From: Desulfovibrio sp.
GTDB taxonomy: Bacteria; Desulfobacterota; Desulfovibrionia; Desulfovibrionales; Desulfovibrionaceae
Assembly: GCA_031276485.1 (NCBI GenBank)
Contig: JAISMY010000076.1
Location: 1 to 55,039 of the forward strand
Reading direction: 5' to 3'
Length of the DNA: 55,039 bases
The notes under the pieces are model-generated. The model searched no databases. It was not told the origin of the DNA and saw only the letters and a program-made list of their open reading frames with translations. Shown here piece after piece: positions 17,452 through 27,392 of this stretch. How positions within the stretch are numbered: position 1 is the first letter of the stretch; each line of letters begins with the position of its first letter. The translations under genes and the position numbers were made by a program.

Positions 17452-18489
17452 GTGATTCTCAAAAAAATCGAGCAAAAATATCCCCGTTACGCGGCGGACA
17501 ATATTGTACCGATCAAGCCGCAGCGCGAACCCAAACTCTCCGTCCTCACCCTCACATACAACCACGCGGACTTCATTGCCCAAAACATTGAGAGCGTCCT
17601 CGCCCAGCAGGTCAATTTCCCCCTGCAGCACATCATCGCCGACGACAGTTCAGATGACGGCACACAAGACATCATTCTGGACTATGCCGCCAAACACCCG
17701 CACATTGTGCCGGTATTTCAGGAAAAGCGCACTTACGGTCCCGGCAACGTCCGGGCCCTGTTTGACAGGTGCCGCACGGAATACGCCGCCCTGTGCGACG
17801 GTGACGATTACTTCACCGACCCGGCCAAACTGCAAACGCAGGTTGATTTTCTAGACCGCTGCAAAGACTGGGGCCTGTGCTTCCATCTTACGCGCGTAAC
17901 CTACGAAAACCAGCCGGAACGTGAACACCTGTACCCGCCGATTGATAAACTGCCGCGCGGAGTGCGGCCTTTTTACTATCTGAGCGATCTCATTAAATGG
18001 AATATGCTCCAGACCAGTTCCGCCGTGTACCGCTGGCGCTTTAAAAACGGCCTGCCGGACTGGTATCGTTCCGATTTATATCCCGGAGACTGGTACTGGC
18101 ACCTTCTGCACGCGGAAACAGGAAAAATCGGCTTTATCAATAAAGAAATGAGCGTCTACCGCAGACAGAAAAAAGGAGTGTATTACCTCTCGACAGTTGA
18201 TCGGCTCAGACACAGGGCCGAGGTGGGGCTGAAAAAAATTGAAGCCTATGACGCCATAAATAAACATTTCTCCGGCAAATACGCGTCAATCATGCTGGAT
18301 TTGATTAACGGAGTTTTCGCGGACTGCCTGTTCTATGACGTGGAACGGGCGGAAAAAGAAGGCAAGGAGCCGGTACTGAATAAATTGTGCGATAAATATC
18401 CGGATTTTGCCCGGCATTTTTTGAATTCGCTGAAATTGGACAACGCCGGCAAGAATGGTCGTGTCCAGAGTTTTTCGCACTTTCGGTAG
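17452..18489 (+). CDS. Family 2-type glycosyltransferase
   Basis: KLSVLTLTYNHADFIAQNIESVLAQQ, DDSSDDGTQDII, CDGDDYFTDP; GTG start at 17452. Confidence 0.88.
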   Translation: MILKKIEQKYPRYAADNIVPIKPQREPKLSVLTLTYNHADFIAQNIESVLAQQVNFPLQHIIADDSSDDGTQDIILDYAAKHPHIVPVFQEKRTYGPGNVRALFDRCRTEYAALCDGDDYFTDPAKLQTQVDFLDRCKDWGLCFHLTRVTYENQPEREHLYPPIDKLPRGVRPFYYLSDLIKWNMLQTSSAVYRWRFKNGLPDWYRSDLYPGDWYWHLLHAETGKIGFINKEMSVYRRQKKGVYYLSTVDRLRHRAEVGLKKIEAYDAINKHFSGKYASIMLDLINGVFADCLFYDVERAEKEGKEPVLNKLCDKYPDFARHFLNSLKLDNAGKNGRVQSFSHFR

Positions 18490-18564
18490 CAGCAAGTCCT
18501 ATCATCTGCTCTCGACACTTTCGGAATCTTCCTTGTCAATGCTTCCGCTCTCTGCTAAAGAACC

Positions 18565-18596
18565 CCGACCTGAACTGCTTCAGGAATTTTTGTCGG
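18565..18596 (+). promoter_or_regulatory. Hairpin-forming rpsA leader element
   Basis: CCTGAA-CTGC-TTCAGG then AATTTTT, nested in outer CCGAC/GTCGG, ending about 14 nt before the ATG. Confidence 0.4.
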
Positions 18597-18610
18597 TTTG
18601 GAGGACACGC

Positions 18611-20365
18611 ATGTCGACAACTTCGGAACTGGAAACAGCCCTTGATGCGGAAATGAATTTCGAGACGGCTCTGGAAAGCTATCTTAACCCTGATTTCGGC
18701 GATTTGGAGGAAGGCTCCATCGTCAAGGGTGAAGTGGTGCGCATCGGCGACGAGCATGTGCTGGTCGACGTGAATTTCAAGTCGGAAGGACAGATTCCGA
18801 CCGCCGAATTTCGTGACGCGTCGGGAAAAATCTGTGTGAAAACCGGCGATAAGGTGGATGTCTACGTCGCCCGCAAAAACGAATCGGAAGGCACCATCAC
18901 CCTGTCCTACGAGAAAGCCAAACGCATGCAGCTTTTTGACCAGCTTGAAGAACTGCAGGAAAACAACGGCACTTGCAAAGGACGCATCCAGCGCCGCATC
19001 AAGGGCGGCTATACCGTGGATCTGGGCGGGGTGGAAGCCTTCCTGCCGGGTTCGCATGTGGATCTTCGCCCGGTGCCCGACATGGACGCCCTGGTCAACC
19101 AGGAATACGACTTCCGTGTGCTCAAGATAAACCGCAGGCGAAGCAACGTTATCGTTTCCCGCCGTGTGCTGCTGGAAGAAGAGCGCGACGCCAAACGCAA
19201 GGAACTGCTCGGCACCCTGAACGAAAACCAGAAGGTCCGGGGCCGGGTCAAAAACATCACGGAATACGGCGTGTTTGTGGATCTCGGCGGCCTGGACGGC
19301 CTGTTGCATATCACGGACATGTCCTGGAAACGCATCCGCCATCCCAAGGAAATGGTCAGCATCGGGCAGGAACTGGATCTCAAGGTGCTTTCCTTCGACC
19401 GGGAGAGCCACAAGGTTTCTTTGGGGTTGAAGCAGCTTATCGAAGATCCCTGGCAGGGCATCACGCAAAAATTCCCGACCGGCGCGCTCCTTTCCGGCAA
19501 GGTTACCAATCTTGTGGATTACGGCGCTTTCATTGAGCTGGAGCCGGGCGTGGAAGGTCTTGTGCATATTTCCGAAATGTCGTGGACGCGCAAGCTGCGC
19601 CATCCCTCGCAGATGGTCAAGGCCGGCGACGAGGTGCAGGTGCTTATCCTCGGCGTTGACCAAGATAAAAAGCGTATCTCCCTGGGGATGAAACAGGCCA
19701 GGCCCAACCCCTGGGATATCGTGGCCGAAAAATTCCCTGAAAATACCGTACTTGAGGGCACCATAAAGAACATCACCGAATTCGGCATGTTTATAGGTAT
19801 TGAAGACGGCATAGACGGCCTCATTCACGTATCCGACATAAGCTGGACCAAAAAAATCCGCCATCCCGGCGAGGCGTACCAGGTCGGCGACGTGGTGCAG
19901 GCCAAGGTGCTCACTGTGGATCAGGCCAGTGAAAAATTTACCTTGGGCATCAAACAGCTCACCGACGACCCCTGGTCCTGTGTGCCGGACCGTTATCCCG
20001 TCGGCACGCTGGTCACCGGACTGGTGACCAATATCACGGATTTCGGCGTCTTTGTGGAAGTGGAAGAAGGTATTGAGGGGCTGGTGCACGTTTCGGAAAT
20101 AAGCGGCAAAAAAGTCAAGACACCTTCCGAATTGTTCAAGGAAGGTGTGCATATTCAGGCCAAGGTCATTCATGTCTCCGCCGAGGAACGGCGCTTGGGC
20201 CTTTCCGTAAAGCAGCTCAGGGACGAGGAAGAACGCCGTAAGAACAGGGAACCGCGGGCCTCGGCCGGAGATCCGGGCGGACGGACCCTCGGCGACATCA
20301 TGAAAGCGGCTGAAGAAACGCGGGACGGAGAGGAAGGGCAGGACGACGGACAGGAAGAGGAGTGA
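18611..20365 (+). CDS. rpsA: 30S ribosomal protein S1, six S1 domains
   Basis: Six S1 repeats, e.g. GRVKNITEYGVFVDLGGLDGLLHITDMSWKRIRHP; TTGGAGGA upstream of ATG. Confidence 0.96.
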   Translation: MSTTSELETALDAEMNFETALESYLNPDFGDLEEGSIVKGEVVRIGDEHVLVDVNFKSEGQIPTAEFRDASGKICVKTGDKVDVYVARKNESEGTITLSYEKAKRMQLFDQLEELQENNGTCKGRIQRRIKGGYTVDLGGVEAFLPGSHVDLRPVPDMDALVNQEYDFRVLKINRRRSNVIVSRRVLLEEERDAKRKELLGTLNENQKVRGRVKNITEYGVFVDLGGLDGLLHITDMSWKRIRHPKEMVSIGQELDLKVLSFDRESHKVSLGLKQLIEDPWQGITQKFPTGALLSGKVTNLVDYGAFIELEPGVEGLVHISEMSWTRKLRHPSQMVKAGDEVQVLILGVDQDKKRISLGMKQARPNPWDIVAEKFPENTVLEGTIKNITEFGMFIGIEDGIDGLIHVSDISWTKKIRHPGEAYQVGDVVQAKVLTVDQASEKFTLGIKQLTDDPWSCVPDRYPVGTLVTGLVTNITDFGVFVEVEEGIEGLVHVSEISGKKVKTPSELFKEGVHIQAKVIHVSAEERRLGLSVKQLRDEEERRKNREPRASAGDPGGRTLGDIMKAAEETRDGEEGQDDGQEEE

Positions 20366-20459
20366 CGCCTCCGCGCGCATGCCCGCGCTGTTGCCCGTTC
20401 CGATGCCGGGCAAGACGCGGCGCCCGGCCCCGGCATGAGGCGCGGGTAGCGCGGCGGAC

Positions 20460-21797
20460 ATGAACGACGACAGGATACTGTCGGTCACGGCGCTTACGGA
20501 AGCCGTACGAAAGCGTCTGGAAGGGACTTTCCCCTTCGTCTGGGTGCGCGGGCAGGTAACGGATCTTTCCCGGCCCGCATCCGGGCATGTTTTTTTCGCC
20601 CTGCGCGACGAACACAGCAGGCTTGCGGCTGTCTGGTTCAAGGGCGACATGCGGCCCGCGGAACATTTCGACCCCCTGACCGGCGAAATCTATGAGGACG
20701 GCCCGCGTCCCGGCCTTGCCGCGAGTCTGGAAAACGGGGTGGAGATCGTCTGCGCGGGCAGGCTTTCCCTATATGCTCCGCGCGGCGCCTACCGCCTGGT
20801 GGTGGAATACGCGTCGGAACAGGGCACGGGCAGACTGCATGAAGAATTTCTGCGTCTGCGGGCCAAACTGGCGGCCGAAGGACTTTTCGCGCCCGAGAGA
20901 AAACGGCCTCTGCCCGTCCTCCCGCGCCGCATAGCCTTGGTCACCTCGCCTAAGGGCGCGGCCGTGCATGATTTCCTGCGCCTTTCCGGCCGGCGCGGCC
21001 CCGGCGCGGAATTCCGCATTTATCCCGTGCCGGTGCAGGGCGAGGGCGCGCCGCCCAAAATCATTGAAGCCGTGCATCGCATAGCGGCTGAAGGTTGGGC
21101 CGAGGTGCTGGTCTTGCTGCGCGGCGGCGGCTCCCCGGAAGACCTCCGCGCCTTCAACGATGAAGAACTTGCCAGGGCCGTGTGCCGTTCCCCGGTTCCG
21201 GTGCTGGCGGGCATCGGGCACGAAGTTGATTTTACCCTGGCGGACCTTGCGGCCGATGCGCGGGCGGCGACGCCCAGCCACGCAGCCCAGATGCTGCTCC
21301 CGGAACGCGCCGAACTCTACCGGGCGCTGTCGGAACTACGCGCCGCCCTGCGGGAAACGGCCGAACGTCGCCTGGAACGGGCGTCCGGACGTTTCGCCGA
21401 CTTGGCGAACGGCCTGCGCAGGCTTTCACCGCGCAGAACGCTGGAAGCCCGCCGCGAACGCCTGACCGCCGAACTCCGGCTGCTGCTCGGCGCGGGCAGG
21501 CTGGTCCTGCAGCGCGAGGAAGCGCGGCTCAAACGGGCCTGCGCCGAGCTTGCCGTCCGGCCGGAAAAACTCAAGCTCCGGGCCGCTTCCCTGGAACATC
21601 TGGTTTTGCGTCTTGAGGCCCTGAACCCGTATGCCCCACTGCGACGCGGTTATGCGCCGGCGCGCAAGGCCGACGGCAGCTTCGTCCGACGCATAGGCGA
21701 TGTCCTGCCGGGCGACGCGCTGACCATCATGGTCACGGACGGCGACATCGCCGTCCGCGTCGAAGGAATACAGGCAGGGGAACATGCCGGCGCCTGA
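20460..21797 (+). CDS. xseA: Exodeoxyribonuclease VII large subunit
   Basis: FPFVWVRGQVTDLSRPASGHVFFALRD, RGGGSPEDLRAFNDEELARAV, GIGHEVDFTLADLAADARAATPSHAAQ. Confidence 0.96.
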   Translation: MNDDRILSVTALTEAVRKRLEGTFPFVWVRGQVTDLSRPASGHVFFALRDEHSRLAAVWFKGDMRPAEHFDPLTGEIYEDGPRPGLAASLENGVEIVCAGRLSLYAPRGAYRLVVEYASEQGTGRLHEEFLRLRAKLAAEGLFAPERKRPLPVLPRRIALVTSPKGAAVHDFLRLSGRRGPGAEFRIYPVPVQGEGAPPKIIEAVHRIAAEGWAEVLVLLRGGGSPEDLRAFNDEELARAVCRSPVPVLAGIGHEVDFTLADLAADARAATPSHAAQMLLPERAELYRALSELRAALRETAERRLERASGRFADLANGLRRLSPRRTLEARRERLTAELRLLLGAGRLVLQREEARLKRACAELAVRPEKLKLRAASLEHLVLRLEALNPYAPLRRGYAPARKADGSFVRRIGDVLPGDALTIMVTDGDIAVRVEGIQAGEHAGA

Positions 21798-22836
21798 CAC
21801 ACCGGGCAAAACAATGATGATTTCCGGAAAAAACAGCGTTATGCGGCGTTTCCCGCTCCCGATCCTGCTTTGCCTGCTGCTGTCCGTCGCGGACGGCTCC
21901 GTAACCCTCCGGGCGGCCGCGCGGGCGGCGCCTCCCGTCGATCCGGCCGCTCCCGACGTCGCCGCAGCCGCCGCGGAGCGCCCTGCGTCCGGAGCCGCTA
22001 AGGCGCGGACAGGCGTCCGTCGGCAGGAAGGGCGCAGACCCTTTACCCTGGACATCCCCAAATCCGTCGGCGACGGAGAAGCCTTTGCGTTGCGCTTCGG
22101 GGCGGAAGGCGCGCAGGCGCTGGACCTGGATCTGGACGGCAAAAAACTGCATATAGGAGCGCCTTCTCCGGCTTCGGGCTTTTTTGAGGCCCTTCTGCCC
22201 GTTCCCCTGGATACCGGGAAAAAACGTTTGCGCCTGGCCCTGACCATACAGTGGAAGGGAGGGGGAAAAGAGGTGCTGACCCGCATCGTGGCGGTGAAAA
22301 AGCGTGACTATCCCGTGCAGAAACTGACCGTGGACAGCAAATTCGTCAGCCCGCCGCCGGAAGCGGCGGAGAAAATACGCCGCGACCGGGCGGAAATGCG
22401 CGCCGCAGTCACGTCCACAAGCCCCGTGCAATACTGGCGTCTGCCCCTCGCCCGCCCCGTGCCGGGCGAAGTGACCAGCCTCTACGGGTCGCGCCGCGTG
22501 TTCAACGGGGTTCCCAAAAACCCGCACAAGGGCGTGGATTTCGACGCCGCCGCGGGCGAACCCGTTGCCGCCGTCGAGGCCGGCGAAGTTGTGCTGGTTT
22601 CGGAGCATTACTACGGCGGCAACACGGTGGTCGTGGACCACGGCCTGGGTGTCGCGAGCGCCTACCTGCACCTGTCCGGATTCAACGTGCGCAAGGGGCA
22701 TCGTATTGCCCGCGGGGACATTATCGGCTTTGCGGGCGATACCGGGCGGGTGACCGGACCGCACCTGCACCTTTCTTTCTATGTCCTGGGCGAAAGCGTC
22801 AACGCGGAGCCATGTCTGGAAGCAGAACGCCGGTGA
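21784..22836 (+). CDS. M23 family metallopeptidase
   Basis: TSLYGSRRVFNGVPKNPHKGVDFDAAAGEPVAAVEAGEVV and GPHLHLSFYV; N-terminal signal-like segment. Confidence 0.92.
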   Translation: MPAPDTPGKTMMISGKNSVMRRFPLPILLCLLLSVADGSVTLRAAARAAPPVDPAAPDVAAAAAERPASGAAKARTGVRRQEGRRPFTLDIPKSVGDGEAFALRFGAEGAQALDLDLDGKKLHIGAPSPASGFFEALLPVPLDTGKKRLRLALTIQWKGGGKEVLTRIVAVKKRDYPVQKLTVDSKFVSPPPEAAEKIRRDRAEMRAAVTSTSPVQYWRLPLARPVPGEVTSLYGSRRVFNGVPKNPHKGVDFDAAAGEPVAAVEAGEVVLVSEHYYGGNTVVVDHGLGVASAYLHLSGFNVRKGHRIARGDIIGFAGDTGRVTGPHLHLSFYVLGESVNAEPCLEAERR

Positions 22837-22845
22837 GGATGAACT

Positions 22846-23088
22846 ATGGCGGAACAGAGTTTTGAACAACATATGCGGCGCCTGGAAGAAATCGTGCGCG
22901 AACTGGAAAGCCTGGACCTGCCCCTGGAAAAAAGCGTCGCCCTGTACCGCGAAGGCCGCAGCGCGGCAAGCGCGTGCCGGGAACTGCTGGACAAGGCCGA
23001 GCATGCCGTCCTGCTCTGCGACGAGGAAGGAGAACATCCGTTTGTTCCCGCATCAATGCCGCCCGAAGCCGGCGACCGGGCGGAGTGA
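22846..23088 (+). CDS. xseB: Exodeoxyribonuclease VII small subunit
   Basis: SFEQHMRRLEEIVRELESLDLPLEKSVALYREG. Confidence 0.95.
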   Translation: MAEQSFEQHMRRLEEIVRELESLDLPLEKSVALYREGRSAASACRELLDKAEHAVLLCDEEGEHPFVPASMPPEAGDRAE

Positions 23089-23091
23089 GCG

Positions 23092-24171
23092 GTGAACGCG
23101 CAGCGCGCGGCAAGCGCCGAAGAGGTCGGCAAAGCCCTGCGGACCGAAGCCGCCCGCATCGAAGCGCGCCTTGACGCCTGTCTGCGCGCCGGGGCCTGCC
23201 CTGCCGGACTGCTTGACGCCATGCGTTACAGCCTTTTCGCGGGCGGCAAGCGCGTCCGTCCCGTGCTCTGCGTGCTCTCTGCGCGCGTCCCCGTCCCTCC
23301 GGACCCGGACCTTGCCGATGCCGTTCTGACCTTTGCCTGCGCCCTGGAATGCATCCATACCTATTCGCTGATCCACGACGATCTTCCGGCTATGGACGAC
23401 GACGACTTCCGGCGCGGCAAACCCTCCTGCCACAAACAGTTCGGCGAGGCCGCGGCGATCCTGGCCGGCGACGCGCTGCTGACGGAGGCCTTTGCCCTCG
23501 CGGCCGGTTGCGCCGGACCTGCGCTTCCCGCCGGGCGGGTGCTGCGCGCCGTTGCCGCGACGGCAAAGGCGGCGGGGCCGGCGGGCATGGTCGGCGGCCA
23601 GTTTCTGGATATGCTGTACACGGGAGCAGCGAATCCCCGCCTTGGGCAAGCGGCCGGCGCGCGGGCCGTACAAGGCGGGATCCTGCCGGGACGGGCGGCG
23701 GCGGGTACACGGTCCGGGCAAAGCGGTGCCGCGCCGCGTTTTGCGCAACCTGCCTCCGTGCGGGCCGGGCAAAACGGCGACGGGCCGGGCCTTGAAGATT
23801 TGGCCGCCATGCAGGCCATGAAAACAGGAGCCATGCTGCGCCTGCCCTGCGAGGTCGGGGCGGTGCTGGCCGGGGCTTCGCCGGAGACGGCCGGGGCTCT
23901 CGCGCGCTACGGGACGGCCTTGGGCGCGGCCTTTCAAATCACCGACGACATTCTGGATATAGCCGGGGATGCCGCCCTGCTCGGCAAGCCGGTGGGCAGC
24001 GACGGCGCGGCGCGCAAATGCACCTATCCCGCCCTGCTCGGCCTGCAAAAAAGCAGGGAAAGCGCGGAACAACACGCAGAAACGGCCGTTACGGCCCTGG
24101 ACGGACTGGAGGGCGAAAGCGCCGCCCTGCTCAGAGGACTTGCCGCCTATGTCGTCAACCGCGTTTCCTGA
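23092..24171 (+). CDS. ispA: Polyprenyl (farnesyl) diphosphate synthase with internal low-complexity insertion
   Basis: GGKRVRPVL, LIHDDLPAMDDDDFRRGKPSCHK, FQITDDILD; between xseB and dxs. Confidence 0.93.
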   Translation: MNAQRAASAEEVGKALRTEAARIEARLDACLRAGACPAGLLDAMRYSLFAGGKRVRPVLCVLSARVPVPPDPDLADAVLTFACALECIHTYSLIHDDLPAMDDDDFRRGKPSCHKQFGEAAAILAGDALLTEAFALAAGCAGPALPAGRVLRAVAATAKAAGPAGMVGGQFLDMLYTGAANPRLGQAAGARAVQGGILPGRAAAGTRSGQSGAAPRFAQPASVRAGQNGDGPGLEDLAAMQAMKTGAMLRLPCEVGAVLAGASPETAGALARYGTALGAAFQITDDILDIAGDAALLGKPVGSDGAARKCTYPALLGLQKSRESAEQHAETAVTALDGLEGESAALLRGLAAYVVNRVS

Positions 24172-24196
24172 TTCCGTCCGGTGCGAAGGCCGGGCC

Positions 24197-26140
24197 GTGA
24201 TCCGCCGCAGGCAGCGGGAAGCCCGGGCCGCCTGCCCGGCGCAGATCACCGGCCGCCGCCTGTTGTCGGAAATCCGCAGTCCTTCAGATGTCGCTTCCTT
24301 GAACCTTGAAGAATTGCAGGCTCTGGCGAGCGAGTTGCGCGAAACCATGGTGCGCACCGTGTCGCGCACCGGCGGCCATCTTGCCGCCTCTCTCGGAGTG
24401 GTTGAACTGACCCTGGCCATGCTCTCCGTCTTCGACGCCCGGCAGGACAAAATCATCTGGGATGTCGGACACCAGACTTACGCATGGAAGCTCTTGACCG
24501 GGCGGGCGGACAGGTTCCACACCCTGCGGCAGACCGGAGGCCTCAGCGGGTTTCCGAGCCGCGCCGAAAGCCCGTACGACCATTTCGGTACCGGGCATTC
24601 CTCCACCTCCGTGTCCGCCGCCTTGGGGCTGGCCGCGGCGCGGGACCTCGCAGGCGGAAATTACCACGTCGTTTCGGTGATAGGCGACGGTTCGCTCACG
24701 GCCGGGCAGGCCTACGAAGGGCTGAATCAGGCCGGCGCCACGGCCGGGCGCTTCATCGTTATTCTCAACGACAACGAAATGTCCATCGCAAAAAACGTCG
24801 GCGCCCTCTCCCTGTTTATGAGCCGCAACCTGTCGGCCCGCTGGGTGCGCCGCGTCAAGCGCGAAGTGGAAGAGTTCCTCTCCGGCATACCCGGCATAGG
24901 CGCGGATCTGCTGGAAATCGCAAGACGCAGCAAACACAGCTTCAAAAATTTCTTTACCCCGGGCATTCTTTTCGAGGCCCTGCGCTTCAATTACATAGGC
25001 GCGGCAGACGGGCACAACATCGAGGAACTGCAGAAAACCCTGCGCCTGGCGGCCGCCCAGGACCGGCCCGTCCTGGTGCATGTCCTGACCCGCAAAGGCA
25101 AAGGCTATGCCCCGGCCGAGGCCGACCCCGAACTGTTCCACGGCATCGGCCGCTTTGAAGCGGAAACCGGCCTGCCCCGCAAGGCCGACCCCGGCGCGGC
25201 CGTGAGCTGGACTGAAGCCTTCAGTCAAGGGCTGTGCCGGCTTGCGGCAAAGGATGAGCGCATCTTCGCCGTTACCGCCGCCATGCCGGAAGGAACCGGC
25301 CTGAAAAAATTCGCGGAGCTTTTCCCCCGGCGTTTCGCCGACGTCGGCATCTGCGAACAGCACGCCGTGACCTTTGCCGCAGGGCTGGCAGCCGGTGGCC
25401 TGCGCCCTTTTGTCGCCGTCTATTCCACCTTTCTGCAGCGCGCCTACGACCAGATTGTGCACGATGTGTGCCTGCAAAAGCTGCCCGTCACCTTCTGCAT
25501 AGACCGCGCCGGTCTGGTGGGCGAAGACGGCCCTACGCACCACGGGTCTTTTGATCCGGCCTTTCTGCGCCACATTCCCGGAATGACGATTTTTGCGCCC
25601 AAGGACGAGGCCGAGTTGCAGCACGGCCTGGCTACGGCCCTGGCCGCGGACGGTCCCTTTGCCCTCCGCTACCCGCGCGGGCCGGGTGCCGGCGTACCGC
25701 TGCCGGACTTCCCGGTCCCCCTGCCCGCGGGCCGGGGCGAATACCTGGACAGGGGCGATGCCGGCGCAGCCGTCGTGGCCCTGGGCAACCGCGTCCTGCC
25801 CGCCCTGTACGCCGCGCAGCGGCTGCGGGAGGAAGGCGGGCCGCGCGTCACCGTGTTCAACGCGCGCTGGGTCAAACCCCTGCCCGAAGAAGAATTGCGC
25901 GAGATTATCGCCGCACACGATACCGTCGTCATCGTCGAAGAAGCTTCCCTGGCCTGCGGATTTTCTTCTGCCGTTCTGGAATTTTTCAACGACAACGCTC
26001 TGACGGCAGGAAAAAGGATACTGCGCATGGGGTTGCCGGATGCCTTTGTGGAGCACGGCGCCCTCGCGGACCTGCGCCGTCTGCTGAAACTGGACGCGGC
26101 CGCCGTATACGAAAAACTGCGCGAACTGCCGCGGTCCTGA
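24197..26140 (+). CDS. dxs: 1-deoxy-D-xylulose-5-phosphate synthase (start approximate)
   Basis: GHLAASLGVVELTLAM, FGTGHSSTSVSAALGLA, GDGSLTAGQAYEGLN, DRAGLVGEDGPTHHGSFD. Confidence 0.96.
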   Translation: MIRRRQREARAACPAQITGRRLLSEIRSPSDVASLNLEELQALASELRETMVRTVSRTGGHLAASLGVVELTLAMLSVFDARQDKIIWDVGHQTYAWKLLTGRADRFHTLRQTGGLSGFPSRAESPYDHFGTGHSSTSVSAALGLAAARDLAGGNYHVVSVIGDGSLTAGQAYEGLNQAGATAGRFIVILNDNEMSIAKNVGALSLFMSRNLSARWVRRVKREVEEFLSGIPGIGADLLEIARRSKHSFKNFFTPGILFEALRFNYIGAADGHNIEELQKTLRLAAAQDRPVLVHVLTRKGKGYAPAEADPELFHGIGRFEAETGLPRKADPGAAVSWTEAFSQGLCRLAAKDERIFAVTAAMPEGTGLKKFAELFPRRFADVGICEQHAVTFAAGLAAGGLRPFVAVYSTFLQRAYDQIVHDVCLQKLPVTFCIDRAGLVGEDGPTHHGSFDPAFLRHIPGMTIFAPKDEAELQHGLATALAADGPFALRYPRGPGAGVPLPDFPVPLPAGRGEYLDRGDAGAAVVALGNRVLPALYAAQRLREEGGPRVTVFNARWVKPLPEEELREIIAAHDTVVIVEEASLACGFSSAVLEFFNDNALTAGKRILRMGLPDAFVEHGALADLRRLLKLDAAAVYEKLRELPRS

Positions 26141-26311
26141 AAGACACGGAAGGAGAAAATCGTCGGCGCGCGCTGTTTGTGCTTTTCTTGTGATAAAAAA
26201 CGTGATACTTATAATCATCTTGCTGTGCCTGGTCCGCGCAGCTCGCTGCAGCCGGGTCTACCTGGTTGATTTTTCACGAAAATCAGAATTTCTCTGCAGA
26301 GGATTATCAAG

Positions 26312-27157
26312 GTGTTTGTTCTTATCGGGTTCATTATTGTTCTCGGTTCGGTATTGGGCGGCTATGCCATACACAGCTCAAATTTCGCCGTTCTGGTGCA
26401 GCCCAACGAGTTGCTGATCATCTTCGGGGCGGGTGTCGGCGCGCTTATCGCCTCCAACTCTTCTTTTTCGATCAAGCTGACGGCGGGCGGTCTCAAGCAC
26501 GTTTTCAGCAACGGCCCCTCAAAGGCCAAGTATATGGATATGCTGGCCCTGCTCTACGGGCTGTTCGCCAAGATGCAGCGCGAGGGCATAATCAGCGTGG
26601 AAAAGGATATTGAGCAGCCGGAATCCAGCGCCCTGTTCCAGCGTTTTCCGAACATGGCCAAGGATAGGCACGCCTGTTTTTTCATAGGCGACACCCTGCG
26701 CATTTACCTGACCACGGGCAACGCCGGGGAGCTGGACAAACTCATGGGCGTGGACATGAGCTCCATGCACGATGAGGAACTGATGCCGGCGCACGGGCTG
26801 TCGCACATGGCCGACTCGCTGCCCGGCCTGGGAATCGTCGCCGCCGTGCTCGGCATCGTCGTAACCATGGGCCACATCAACGACGGCGCCGACGTTCTCG
26901 GGCGTTCGGTGGCCGCAGCCCTGGTGGGCACCTTTCTGGGCATCCTGCTGTGTTACGGTTTTGTCGGCCCTCTGGGTTCAAAGCTGGAAGTGCTGGCGCA
27001 CGAAAATCACCTGTTCTATCGCGCCATGCGCGAGGCGCTGGCCGCCTCGGTGCGCGGCTCATCGCCCATCGTGGCCTTGGAATACGGGCGCCGCGCCATC
27101 CCCTTGACGTTCCGTCCCACCTTTCTGGAGATGGAGCAGAAGCTCAAGGGTTCATAA
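26312..27157 (+). CDS. motA: Flagellar motor stator protein MotA
   Basis: VFVLIGFIIVLGSVLGGYAIHSSNFAVLVQPNELLIIFGAG; GLGIVAAVLGIVVTMG; followed by motB. Confidence 0.93.
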   Translation: MFVLIGFIIVLGSVLGGYAIHSSNFAVLVQPNELLIIFGAGVGALIASNSSFSIKLTAGGLKHVFSNGPSKAKYMDMLALLYGLFAKMQREGIISVEKDIEQPESSALFQRFPNMAKDRHACFFIGDTLRIYLTTGNAGELDKLMGVDMSSMHDEELMPAHGLSHMADSLPGLGIVAAVLGIVVTMGHINDGADVLGRSVAAALVGTFLGILLCYGFVGPLGSKLEVLAHENHLFYRAMREALAASVRGSSPIVALEYGRRAIPLTFRPTFLEMEQKLKGS

Positions 27158-27166
27158 TAATGCTGA

Positions 27167-27345
27167 GGAAACGCCGATTAAATGCGGAAAAGGCAAAAGA
27201 CGGCAAGCCGGATTCTTCGCCGGACGACGAATGTTCGGCCTTTCGCCCTGCTCAGGCGGAGGCTCGGAATGACCGCGCTTTTATCATTCTGAGCGCAGCG
27301 AAGAATCCGTCCCCATGCCTTTCAAAAGAATAAATCAGCGTTTCC
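27167..27345 (+). repeat. Inverted-repeat (MITE-like) element, family 1 copy A, between motA and motB
   Basis: Left end GGAAACGCCGATTAAATGCGG; right end reverse complement GGAAACGCTGATTTATTC; internal CATTCTGAGCGCAGCGAAGAATC; matches 30392-30587 and 39440-39618. Confidence 0.8.
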
Positions 27346-27392
27346 CCAAGTCAAAAGTGTAACCGCAATAACGGTTTCGGACGGAGGTTATA

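Noticed and set aside
18536-20650. 704-aa minus-strand ORF
   Set aside because: Antisense shadow of rpsA; no recognisable domain
24284-26218. 644-aa minus-strand ORF
   Set aside because: Antisense shadow of dxs
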